Source: Aldehydirespirator sp965116665 | GTDB taxonomy: Bacteria; Actinomycetota; Acidimicrobiia; Acidimicrobiales; Aldehydirespiratoraceae | Reading direction: 5' to 3' | Assembly (NCBI GenBank): GCA_965116665.1 | Contig: OZ220709.1 | Span: 930,001 to 994,000 of the forward strand | Length of the DNA stretch: 64,000 bases | Part shown: one piece after another, positions 48,084-55,456 of the stretch | How the letters are laid out: each line of letters opens with the position of its first letter | Numbering within the stretch: the stretch's first letter is position 1 | Notes under the pieces: generated by a model | Told to the model about the DNA's origin: nothing | The model's input: the letters and a program-made list of their open reading frames with translations, nothing else | Databases searched by the model: none | Made by a program: the position numbers and the translations under genes

Positions 48084-48461
48084 CAGGACGGTCCACAGCA
48101 GCAACAGGCCCGCGATGGCGATCGGTCCGGGGATGGCGATGATCAGGGCCCAGGTCAGGTAGCGCACCCAGGCGGGACGGTCGGCGAAGCGTCTCTGGTG
48201 GAAGGCGGCGTCGAGGTGCTCGGCTTCGACGTCGGGCCGCTCCAGGCCGAGCACCTCGGACGCGGGATCGGCCACCTCGCTGCGAACCACCAGCACGGCG
48301 AGGCGGTTGGTGACATGGTGGGGTGCGACTTCGATGGCGGGATCGACCAGCACCGTGGCCTCGTACCCGGCCTCCTTGAGCCGTGCCGCGGCCACGTTGG
48401 CCTCCCAGCGGGTGGCGTACTCGGCGATGGGAACCATGCCCGGCAGCGGCCTCACCCCCAT
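48066..48461 (-). CDS. Small membrane protein with a DUF2007-like domain
   Basis: A 131-residue protein. Residues about 10-70 (YATRWEANVAAARLKEAGYE and NRLAVLVVRSEVADPASEVL) match the small ferredoxin-like DUF2007 fold, proposed for signal transduction; one C-terminal helix (ALIIAIPGPIAIAGLLLLW) is a membrane anchor. ATG 48461 has AGAGGG about eight bases upstream; the ATG at 48437 is possible. Its last codons are duplicated just downstream. It diverges from the ABC exporter genes with 37 bp between starts. Function unknown. Confidence 0.7.
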   Translation of the reverse strand: MGVRPLPGMVPIAEYATRWEANVAAARLKEAGYEATVLVDPAIEVAPHHVTNRLAVLVVRSEVADPASEVLGLERPDVEAEHLDAAFHQRRFADRPAWVRYLTWALIIAIPGPIAIAGLLLLWTVLRSMFP

Positions 48462-48484
48462 ATGGTGCCCTCTGGAGCTGGCGA

Positions 48485-48490
48485 TAGCGT
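48485..48490 (+). promoter_or_regulatory. Candidate -10 for the ABC-2 exporter operon
   Basis: TAGCGT, identical to the MFS elements, lies eight bases before the GTG at 48499. Confidence 0.45.
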
Positions 48491-48498
48491 GCGCACCG

Positions 48499-49434
48499 GT
48501 GAGCCCGGCCGTCGCGGTGCGCGATCTCGTGAAGGACTACGGCGCGGTCCGGGCCGTGGACGGGGTGTCCTTCGAGGTGGAGCGGGGAGAGGTGTTCGCT
48601 CTGCTGGGACCCAACGGGGCGGGCAAGTCCACCATCGTCGAGATCCTGGAGGGGCATCGCACCCGCAGCTCGGGATCGGTGCGGGTTCTGGACGCCGATC
48701 CCGCCTCCGCGCCGGCGTCGTTCCGGGACCGGATCGGCATCGTGCTGCAGACCTCGGGCATTGACCCGGAGCTGACCGTGCGCGAGGTCATCGAGTTCTA
48801 CGGGGCGGCCTACTCGCGCCCGGTTCCGGTCCAGGAGCTGATCGAACTCGTGGAGCTGGGCGAGAAGACCGACGCCCGTATCTCCACCCTGTCGGGAGGG
48901 CAGCAGCGCCGCATCGACATGGCTCTCGGGCTGGCCGGTGACCCCGACGTGGTCTTCCTCGACGAGCCCACCACCGGCTTCGACCCCGCGGCCCGACGGC
49001 GAGGGTGGGAGCTGGTCGAGCGGCTCGCGTCGGAGCAGCGGGCCGTGCTGCTCACCACCCACTACCTGGACGAGGCCGAGAACCTGGCCGACCGGGTGGC
49101 CGTGCTGGCCCGGGGCCGCATCGTCGCGGAGGGCACGCCGGCCGAGCTGCGAGCCAGGGCCGGGTCGGCGCTGATCCGCTTCGCGGTGCCCGACCGGGCC
49201 GAGCCGGTGCCGGACCTGCTCGCCCCGATCTCGGGGGAGATCATCGGGCGCGGCCGCTACGTCGAGATCACCACCGACGCCCCCACCGCCGATCTGGCCC
49301 ATCTCACCGGCTGGGCCGCCCAGCGGGGCGTCGAACTCGAGGGATTGACCGTCTCGACCCCGAGCCTCGAGGACGTCTATCTGGGGCTGGTGGACGACGG
49401 GGGCGGTAGCGCAGAGACGGAGAGCGACTCGTGA
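48499..49434 (+). CDS. ABC-2-type exporter ATPase
   Basis: A 311-residue DrrA/CcmA-like ATPase: Walker A GPNGAGKSTIVEILEGH, Q-loop VLQTSGIDPELTV, signature STLSGGQQRRIDMALGL, Walker B VVFLDEPTTGFDP and H-loop LLTTHYLDEAE. The C-terminal 90 residues form the DrrA-type tail (SLEDVYLGLV). GTG 48499 is set by the -10 element and the fold start. The permease start overlaps the stop by four bases (GTGA). Exports of lipids, drugs or glycans are typical; no neighbouring biosynthetic genes narrow this down. Confidence 0.92.
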   Translation: MSPAVAVRDLVKDYGAVRAVDGVSFEVERGEVFALLGPNGAGKSTIVEILEGHRTRSSGSVRVLDADPASAPASFRDRIGIVLQTSGIDPELTVREVIEFYGAAYSRPVPVQELIELVELGEKTDARISTLSGGQQRRIDMALGLAGDPDVVFLDEPTTGFDPAARRRGWELVERLASEQRAVLLTTHYLDEAENLADRVAVLARGRIVAEGTPAELRARAGSALIRFAVPDRAEPVPDLLAPISGEIIGRGRYVEITTDAPTADLAHLTGWAAQRGVELEGLTVSTPSLEDVYLGLVDDGGGSAETESDS

Positions 49435-50243
49435 GATCGCTCTGGCGGGGGGCACGCCACCAGAACCGGATCTTCTGGCGCACGCCGGTCGCCGCCTTCT
49501 TCACGCTCGTGTTCCCGATCCTGATGCTGGTGCTGTTCACCGCCATCTTCGGCAACGACGCCTTCGACACCGTCTACGGGAGGGTGAACAGCAGCCAGTT
49601 CTACACACCCGGCCTGGCCGTGTTCGCGGCAGCGTCGTCCACCTACACCGGCATCGGCATCAACCTGGCCAGCCGGCGCGAGCTCGGCATCCTCAAGCGG
49701 GTCAGGGGAACGCCCATGCCCCGCTGGACCTATCTCGGCGGCGTGGTGCTGTCGGCGGTGTGGATCGCGGCGCTGGGTGTCGCCGCCATGGTCGTGCTGG
49801 GTGTGGTCGCCTACGGCGTGAACGTCGAGGCGGCCAAGGTCCCGGCCATGCTCCTGTCCTTCGCGGTCGGTTCCGCCACTTTCGCTGCGCTCGGCCTGGC
49901 CCTCGCCTCGGTGGCCCGATCGGTGTCCATGGCGGTGCCGATCGCCAACGCCACCCTGCTGCCGCTCGCCTTCGTCTCCAACATCTTCGTCCCGTTCGGC
50001 ACCGAGACCCCCGCCTGGCTGGAGCTGCTCGGTGACATCTTCCCCTTGAAGCACTTCGGCCTGGCCTTCGGGGAGGCCATGAACCCGTGGTCGGAGGCCC
50101 CGGCCGTCGAGTGGCACCGCCTCGGCGTTCTGGCCCTGTGGCTGGTGGCCGGCGCCGCAGTGGCCGCCTGGCGATTCAGCTGGGATCCGCCGGTGGTGTC
50201 GGGACGCAGATCGCGGCGCCGGAGCCGCGCCCAGCCCGTCTAG
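49431..50243 (+). CDS. ABC-2-type exporter permease
   Basis: A 270-residue permease with six hydrophobic segments: TPVAAFFTLVFPILMLVLF, a large outside loop, YTGIGINLASRRELGILKR then VRGTPMPRW (the ABC-2 coupling region), AALGVAAMVVLGVVAYGV and NATLLPLAFVSNIFVPFG among them. The Arg-rich C-terminus is cytoplasmic. It dimerises and is driven by the preceding ATPase. Confidence 0.9.
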   Translation: MRSLWRGARHQNRIFWRTPVAAFFTLVFPILMLVLFTAIFGNDAFDTVYGRVNSSQFYTPGLAVFAAASSTYTGIGINLASRRELGILKRVRGTPMPRWTYLGGVVLSAVWIAALGVAAMVVLGVVAYGVNVEAAKVPAMLLSFAVGSATFAALGLALASVARSVSMAVPIANATLLPLAFVSNIFVPFGTETPAWLELLGDIFPLKHFGLAFGEAMNPWSEAPAVEWHRLGVLALWLVAGAAVAAWRFSWDPPVVSGRRSRRRSRAQPV

Positions 50244-50246
50244 CCT
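50241..50246 (+). promoter_or_regulatory. Candidate -10 for a leaderless hydrolase transcript
   Basis: TAGCCT includes the permease stop codon and ends six bases before the ATG at 50253. Confidence 0.45.
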
Positions 50247-50252
50247 CGCCGG

Positions 50253-51164
50253 ATGGTCGTCTACGACGAGTTCGGGCTGTTCGCCGAGAATGCAGCCGAG
50301 TACGGGATCGAATGGACCGGTCCCCCGACCGTTCGCCGGGAGTCGGTGGCGCTGCCGTCGGGGCTGCGGATGTCGGCGCTGGTGTGGGGAACGGCCGAGC
50401 CCGAGCTGGTGCTCATCCACGGCGGCGCCCAGAACGCCCACACCTGGGACACGGTGGCGCTGGCTCTGGGCCGGCCGCTGGTGGCGGTGGACCTCCCCGG
50501 CCACGGGTACTCCGACCACCGGCCGGGTCACGACTACGGACCGGAGTCGATGGCCGGCGACGTGGCGGTGGCGATGGGGGCCCTGGCGCCCACAGCCGAG
50601 GCCGTGGTGGGCATGTCGCTGGGCGGCCTGACCGCCATCTGCCTCGCCGCCGATCATGGCCATCTCGTTCGGCGATTGGGAATCGTGGACGTGACGCCGG
50701 GCACCGACCACTCCAAGGCCGAGCCCATCATCGCCTTCGTCGACGGTCCCGAGCACTTCGACAGCTTCGAGGCGATCCTGGGACGAACCATCGAGCACAA
50801 CCCGACCCGCAGTGAGCGGTCGCTTCGCCGCGGTGTGCTGCATAACGCCCACGAGATGGATGACGGGCGTTGGACCTGGAACTACGACCGCATGCGGGAC
50901 TGGAAGACCGGCGGCGGGACCGAGCCCGCGTTCGAAGGCCTGTGGGAGAGGGTTTCTCGCATCGCGGCACCTACCGCGCTTTGGCAGGGCGGGGCCTGGA
51001 GCGTCGTCGACGACGCCGACGTGGCCGAATGGACGCGGCGGCTTCCCGGGACCGTCCACGTGGTTGTCGACGGCGCCGGCCATTCCATCCAGGGCGACCG
51101 GCCCCTTGAGCTGGTCGCTCTGATCGAGGACCTTCTGGTCCGCCCCGCGGCTGGCTCCGGCTAG
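50253..51164 (+). CDS. Alpha/beta-fold hydrolase
   Basis: A 303-residue hydrolase: LVLIHGGAQNAHTW (oxyanion loop), VDLPGHGYSDHRPG, GMSLGGL with nucleophilic Ser and DGAGHSIQGDRP with the catalytic His; the acid is probably the Asp after GGAWSVV. An N-terminal extension of about 35 residues (FAENAAEYGIEWTGPPTV) precedes the core. A DLPGHG segment is common in esterase/haloperoxidase-type members. Substrate unknown. Its stop overlaps the convergent NUDIX stop by three bases. Confidence 0.86.
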   Translation: MVVYDEFGLFAENAAEYGIEWTGPPTVRRESVALPSGLRMSALVWGTAEPELVLIHGGAQNAHTWDTVALALGRPLVAVDLPGHGYSDHRPGHDYGPESMAGDVAVAMGALAPTAEAVVGMSLGGLTAICLAADHGHLVRRLGIVDVTPGTDHSKAEPIIAFVDGPEHFDSFEAILGRTIEHNPTRSERSLRRGVLHNAHEMDDGRWTWNYDRMRDWKTGGGTEPAFEGLWERVSRIAAPTALWQGGAWSVVDDADVAEWTRRLPGTVHVVVDGAGHSIQGDRPLELVALIEDLLVRPAAGSG

Positions 51165-51937
51165 TCGGGGTCGGTGTAGCCGGACTCGTCGAAGAGGTAG
51201 CCGTTCGGGGTCATCTCCAGACGGTGACGGGGCCCAGGGGCGGACGCATCACCGGTCTCGTAGCCGGCGTCGCCGTACCACATCGACACCGGTCCGTGGT
51301 CCCCAGTGCCGAGCCGGGGCTCGTAACGGCGGGGGCGGCGGCGGCTCAGACCGTCCAGCGCGTCGGCCACAGTCAAGTAGCCGCTGAGGGTGTGCAGCGT
51401 CACCCAGGTGGGGGCGATCAGCTCGATCTCTCCGGCGTCGCGGCGTCGCATGGCCGCGGTCGGGGTCATCCACTCGTGGTGGGTAATCTCGCCTTCGTCG
51501 ACGGTCACCTCGGCAGCCGGGGCCCGGGCTGCGAAGAACCAGGTGGCGAAGCGCTTGGGGGCGATCGGCGGCGGGAGCCAGAACGAGAAGTGCACCAGGC
51601 TGGCCGCGTCCAGTGAGATTGCAGCCTCCTCCTGAGCCTCCCGGGCCGCGGCGTGGCAAGCCGCCGTGATCAGGTCGCCGGAGCTGTCGTAGTCGCCGTC
51701 GTCGATCCGGCCCCCGGGGAACACCCACATCCCGCCGAACGCGATGCGGGAGTTCTTGCGCAGCATGAGCGACTCCATGCCCTCGGGGCCGTCCCGCAGC
51801 ACGGCCACGGTGGCCGCTGGGATGGCGGGCGACTCGCCGTGGAGCTCGAACTGCTCGCGCCACTCTTCGAAGAGCAGCCCCTGGCGATCGAACGCGGCCC
51901 GGGATCCGGCGCCGCCGTCGTGTGCCGGGTCCTGCAT
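51161..51937 (-). CDS. NUDIX hydrolase, NUDT19-like
   Basis: A 258-residue NUDIX protein. The box is split by an insertion: WVFPGGRIDDGD, a stretch of about 18 residues, then AAREAQEEAAISL, giving the RExxEE metal-binding core. SFWLPPPIAPKRFATWFFAA and HHEWMTPTAAMRRR match the NUDT19/RP2p branch, whose studied members hydrolyse CoA thioesters or related diphosphates; the assignment is from pattern memory. The ATG at 51937 overlaps the upstream CaiB stop (TGATG), so these are coupled. A CoA-related activity would fit that partner. Confidence 0.82.
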   Translation of the reverse strand: MQDPAHDGGAGSRAAFDRQGLLFEEWREQFELHGESPAIPAATVAVLRDGPEGMESLMLRKNSRIAFGGMWVFPGGRIDDGDYDSSGDLITAACHAAAREAQEEAAISLDAASLVHFSFWLPPPIAPKRFATWFFAARAPAAEVTVDEGEITHHEWMTPTAAMRRRDAGEIELIAPTWVTLHTLSGYLTVADALDGLSRRRPRRYEPRLGTGDHGPVSMWYGDAGYETGDASAPGPRHRLEMTPNGYLFDESGYTDPD

Positions 51938-53127
51938 CACTTGATCACGCCGTCGGCTCTCAACTTGTCGATCCGATCGACCCATCCCAGCTCTGTGAGC
52001 ACTTCGTCGGTGTGCTGTCCGTGGGTGGGCGAGGACGGCTCGCGCAGTTCGGCCGGAGTGGCCGAGAACCGGGGAGCGGGCCGGGGCTGGCGGATCCGAC
52101 CCATCTGCGGGTGGTCGTGCTCGGTGAAGATCTCGTTGTGGACGGCTTGGGCATCGCTGGCGACATCCTCAATGCCCAGGACGACCCCGAAGGGGACTTC
52201 GTGACGGTCGAGCGCCTCCACCGCCTCGTCCAGGGGCATGGTGGCCGCGGCCGCATGCACGGCCCGGAAGACATCGCTCGTCTGGGGCCGGTTCTGTTGA
52301 CGGTCGGCCATGGTGGCCACCCGAGGGTCCGACGAGTCCACCCCCACGGCTCGGGCCATGCCGTGGAACTCGGAGTCGGTCACTGCCGCCACCACTGCGT
52401 GGCCGTCGGCGAAGGCAATGGCCCGCTGGTGAGCCGAGAACGACTGGGCCAGGTGAGGCTGGTCGTTGTCGGGTGCAACCTCATGGGCGGCCGAGTCAGC
52501 GAACAGGAACCCCACCGCGGCGTCCAGCATCGCCAGCTGCACATGCTGGCCTCCGGCGCCCCGCTCCCGGGCGAACAGGGCCGAGGTGACGGCATGCGCG
52601 GCGGTGTAGGCGGTGATCTTGTCGGCCGCGGCCTGGCGCAGGAAGCGGGGAGACTCGTCGTTGATTCCGGTCTGGTTGCCCACCAGTCCGGACTGGGCCT
52701 GGATGACCGAGTCGTACACCCGGCGGTGCGAGTAGGGGCCGTCGGGGCCGAATCCCGACAGCGAGAGGTAGACGATGCCGGGATTGCGAGCCGAGACCGC
52801 GTCGTAGCCGAGGCCCAGACGCTCGATCACGCCCGGCCGCATGTTCTGCACGAACACGTCGGCTCCGGCGCACAGCTCGAGCACGATCTCGCGCCCCTCA
52901 TACTCGGTGCAGTCCACCGCGATCGAGCGCTTGCCCCGGTTGCACATCTGGAACAGCGCCGAGATCCCGCCGGAGGCGACGCCCACATAGCGGCCCTGGT
53001 CGCCGTAGCCGGGCTCCTCGACCTTGACCACGTCCGCGCCCTGGTCGACCAGCAGACCCACGGCCAGGGGACCGGTCACGGCCACCGACATCTCGACGAC
53101 GCGCACTCCGTGCAGCGGGCCGGGCAT
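51937..53127 (-). CDS. CaiB/BaiF (family III) CoA transferase
   Basis: A 396-residue CoA transferase. It begins GVRVVEMSVAVTGPLAVGLL, then GADVVKVEEPGYGDQGR, NRGKRSIAVD and FVQNMRPGVIERLGLGY. The catalytic Asp is probably that of RRVYDSVIQAQSGL. AVTDSEFHGMARAVG and VEALDRHEVPFGVV follow the family. Such enzymes move CoA between carboxylic acids; in Actinomycetota many occur in steroid or branched-acid catabolism. It leads a unit with the NUDIX gene. The NTF2-like gene lies 43 bp upstream on the same strand. Confidence 0.92.
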   Translation of the reverse strand: MPGPLHGVRVVEMSVAVTGPLAVGLLVDQGADVVKVEEPGYGDQGRYVGVASGGISALFQMCNRGKRSIAVDCTEYEGREIVLELCAGADVFVQNMRPGVIERLGLGYDAVSARNPGIVYLSLSGFGPDGPYSHRRVYDSVIQAQSGLVGNQTGINDESPRFLRQAAADKITAYTAAHAVTSALFARERGAGGQHVQLAMLDAAVGFLFADSAAHEVAPDNDQPHLAQSFSAHQRAIAFADGHAVVAAVTDSEFHGMARAVGVDSSDPRVATMADRQQNRPQTSDVFRAVHAAAATMPLDEAVEALDRHEVPFGVVLGIEDVASDAQAVHNEIFTEHDHPQMGRIRQPRPAPRFSATPAELREPSSPTHGQHTDEVLTELGWVDRIDKLRADGVIK

Positions 53128-53170
53128 TTGTGTTTCCTCGATCCTGCGGGTTCTGGGCCGGTGTGTGTCG

Positions 53171-53617
53171 CTAGCCCGGGCCTGCCGAGTCCTTGCCGGC
53201 AGGCTCGGGGACGCCGTCGAACCAGCCGGCCTCCTCCACCAGCGAGCGGCTCCGCCAGCCCTCTGCGGTGCGCACCAGCTCGTGGTGGTACCACCCGCCG
53301 GTGGCCCACATCGGGGTGTCGGGCAGCTTCAACGGGTTGTAGACCATGGCCGTCACCTGGGCCTCGTCGCCGTCGATGACGATGTCGATGTTGGAGATCA
53401 GGTGCTGCATCGCCTCGAACATCGCCATGACCTCCGACAGGAAGCCGACGATGGTGTCGAGGTCGCCGGCCATGCCGCCGACCTGGGTGTAGTCGATGTG
53501 GGCGTCGGGGGTGAAGACGGTACGGAACAGCTCCCAGTCCTGCCGGTCGACGGCCCGGGCGTAGCGGGTCAGCAGATCGGTGATCTCGGCCCGGTCGATG
53601 AGGGTCTGCAGGTCCAC
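53171..53617 (-). CDS. NTF2/SnoaL-like protein
   Basis: A 148-residue cone-fold protein: DLQTLIDRAEITDLLTRYAR, AVDRQDWELFRTVFTPDAHI, MFEAMQHLISNIDIVIDGDE and WATGGWYHHELVRTAEGWR, as in SnoaL_4 proteins that act as isomerases, dehydratases or binding proteins for polycyclic substrates. GTG 53617 was chosen because the family starts here and GGGGG lies upstream; ATG 53647 would add ten residues with no ribosome-binding site. It diverges from the P450 gene; ketosteroid-isomerase-like action is possible but unproven. Confidence 0.8.
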   Translation of the reverse strand: MDLQTLIDRAEITDLLTRYARAVDRQDWELFRTVFTPDAHIDYTQVGGMAGDLDTIVGFLSEVMAMFEAMQHLISNIDIVIDGDEAQVTAMVYNPLKLPDTPMWATGGWYHHELVRTAEGWRSRSLVEEAGWFDGVPEPAGKDSAGPG

Positions 53618-53746
53618 CGCCCCCACGATAGGGCTGACGGCCACCATTAGGGTGGGAGCATCGCAACCTCTGAAGAGCAACGGGCTGGTTGCCCCCTCGA
53701 TCACGGAGCGCAGCGATGCCCCGCCGAGGGCGTCGACCTGTGGGAC

Positions 53747-55039
53747 TTGGGCCTGTTCCAGCGCCAGGAGTACCACGAGGTCATGGAGCGGCTGCGAGAG
53801 GCCGATCCCGGCATTCACTGGGTGGACGAACCAGACAGGGGTTCCGGCTATTGGGCCGTCACCCGCCACGCCCACGTCAAGGAGGTCAACCGGCGGGCCG
53901 ACGTGTTCTCGTCCGGCCACAGCGGAGCGCAGATGCGCGATCTCGACCCGAACCGCACCGTGTCGGGCTCGGCGCGCCATCCGACACTGGTCGACATGGA
54001 CCCGCCCCAACACACCCGCTATCGCAGGCTGGTCAACCGGGGCTTCACCCCCCGCATGATCGGCCTGCTCGAGGACTACCTCCAGAACCGCACCGACATC
54101 ATCCTGGACAATGTCGTGGAGCAGGGCCACTGCGACTTCGTGCGCGACATCTCGGCGGAGCTGCCCCTTCAGGCCGTCGCCGATGTGATGGGCATTCCCG
54201 TCGAGGACCGGGCCAAGGTCTGCGACTGGAGCAACGCCCTGATCGGCCGGGCCGATCCCGAGTTCATCAAGACCCGCGAGGACATCCTGCGGGCGGCGGC
54301 CGAGCTGTTCGGCTACTCCCACGAGCTCCAGACGGAGCGCCGCAGCACACCCGCCGACGACATCATCACCACGCTGCTGGCAGCCGACGTCGACGGCGAG
54401 GCCCTGACCGAGGCCGAGTTCGACATGCTCTTCCTGCTGTTGTGCGTGGCCGGCATCGAGACCACCCGCAACGCGATCACATGGGGAATGATGGCCTTCT
54501 TCGACTTCGGTGACCAGTGGGAGAAGTTCGTAGCCGACCCCGACCGGCACATGGAGACCGCGGTGGAGGAGATCGTGCGCTGGTCCACCCCGGTGCTGCA
54601 CTTCCGCCGCCAGGCCCTTTCCGACTACGAGCTCGGCGGGGTGAGGATCGCCGCGGGCGACAAGGTGGTCTTCTGGCACGCGGCCGCCAACCGCGACCCG
54701 CGGGCCTTCGAGGACCCGTGGCGCTTCGATATCGAGCGCACCCCCAACGACCATGTCGGCTTCGGCGGGGGCGGGCCGCACTACTGCCTGGGCGCCAGCC
54801 TGGCCCGCATGGAGATCCGCCTGATGTTCCGCGAGATCGCCCAGCGCATGCCCGACATCCGCCCCGACGGCGAGCCCGACTACCTGCGCTCCAACTTCAT
54901 CGCCGGGGTCAAGCACCTGCCGGTGGCCTACTCCCCGTCGCCGCCGTACGGCACCGTGCCGCTGCCGCGCCTCGGTTCAGCGGCCGGCATCTCGGGCACG
55001 GTCGGATACGGCGGCCACATAGAGCGCGGCGCCTCCTGA
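53747..55039 (+). CDS. Cytochrome P450 (CYP124/125/142-like), start uncertain
   Basis: About 430 residues. The I-helix is LCVAGIETTRNAI, the K-helix EEIVRW and the heme loop FGGGGPHYCLGASLARME; the C-terminal RSNFIAGVKHLPV is typical of mycobacterial-type steroid/lipid omega-hydroxylases. Homology starts upstream of the first usable codon: VDLWDLGLFQRQEYHEVMER is in frame, but the only in-frame initiator is TTG 53747, inside it. An ATG at 53716 lies one frame off, so a one-base change, a sequencing error or an unusual start is possible. Likely substrates are sterol side chains; the nearby ferredoxin is 42 kb away. Confidence 0.87.
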   Translation: MGLFQRQEYHEVMERLREADPGIHWVDEPDRGSGYWAVTRHAHVKEVNRRADVFSSGHSGAQMRDLDPNRTVSGSARHPTLVDMDPPQHTRYRRLVNRGFTPRMIGLLEDYLQNRTDIILDNVVEQGHCDFVRDISAELPLQAVADVMGIPVEDRAKVCDWSNALIGRADPEFIKTREDILRAAAELFGYSHELQTERRSTPADDIITTLLAADVDGEALTEAEFDMLFLLLCVAGIETTRNAITWGMMAFFDFGDQWEKFVADPDRHMETAVEEIVRWSTPVLHFRRQALSDYELGGVRIAAGDKVVFWHAAANRDPRAFEDPWRFDIERTPNDHVGFGGGGPHYCLGASLARMEIRLMFREIAQRMPDIRPDGEPDYLRSNFIAGVKHLPVAYSPSPPYGTVPLPRLGSAAGISGTVGYGGHIERGAS

Positions 55040-55055
55040 CGCCGGGCGCCGAGAC

Positions 55056-55083
55056 TTGACAGAGCCACGAGGGATAGTAGAAC
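55056..55083 (+). promoter_or_regulatory. Promoter of the DUF1330 gene
   Basis: TTGACA (55056-55061), a 16-bp spacer and TAGAAC (55078-55083), about 40 bp upstream of the GTG at 55121, leaving a short leader with the GGAAGGAGAG ribosome-binding site. Confidence 0.5.
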
Positions 55084-55120
55084 TCCCTAGGCATAGGACG
55101 GGCCGCGGAAGGAGAGCATT

Positions 55121-55411
55121 GTGGCCGTGTACTTCGTGATTGTGGACTCTGAGATCAACGACCCGGAAGGGCTTGAGAGCGTCTCGGACTCACTCGCCGA
55201 GATGGTCAGGGCTCACGGGGGGAAATACCTGATTCGAGGCGGGCCGATCGAGCCGAAGGGCGGGGATCTGGCGGTGAACCGCATGGCAGTCGTCGAGTTC
55301 GAGAGCATGGATCAAGTGACAGCTCTGTTCGAAGTGGACGCGTTCGTCGAGCTGCGTGAGCAGCGCAGCAGGCTTGCAGACACCAGCGCGTTCATTGTCG
55401 AGGGTGCGTGA
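55121..55411 (+). CDS. DUF1330-type small protein
   Basis: A 96-residue ferredoxin-like (dimeric alpha/beta barrel) protein: AVYFVIVDSEINDPEGLESV, HGGKYLIRGGPIEPKGGD and VVEFESMDQVTALFE follow DUF1330. GGAAGGAGAG lies before the GTG start, and a good promoter precedes it. Codon use is less extreme than in its neighbours (several AT-ending codons). The molecular role is unknown; relatives occur as stand-alone proteins. Confidence 0.8.
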   Translation: MAVYFVIVDSEINDPEGLESVSDSLAEMVRAHGGKYLIRGGPIEPKGGDLAVNRMAVVEFESMDQVTALFEVDAFVELREQRSRLADTSAFIVEGA

Positions 55412-55456
55412 CGGGCGAAAGGCTCGAATCCGCCTGATCTCCCCGGGTTGGGGGCC

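Noticed and set aside
47517..48764. Long plus-strand open frame across the P450 5' end, the repeat relic and the ABC exporter start
   Set aside because: It overlaps three well-supported genes in other frames and has no domain.
53618..54916. N-terminal extension of the NTF2-like frame running opposite the P450 gene
   Set aside because: The NTF2 domain starts at about 53617; the extension is antisense to conserved P450 sequence.
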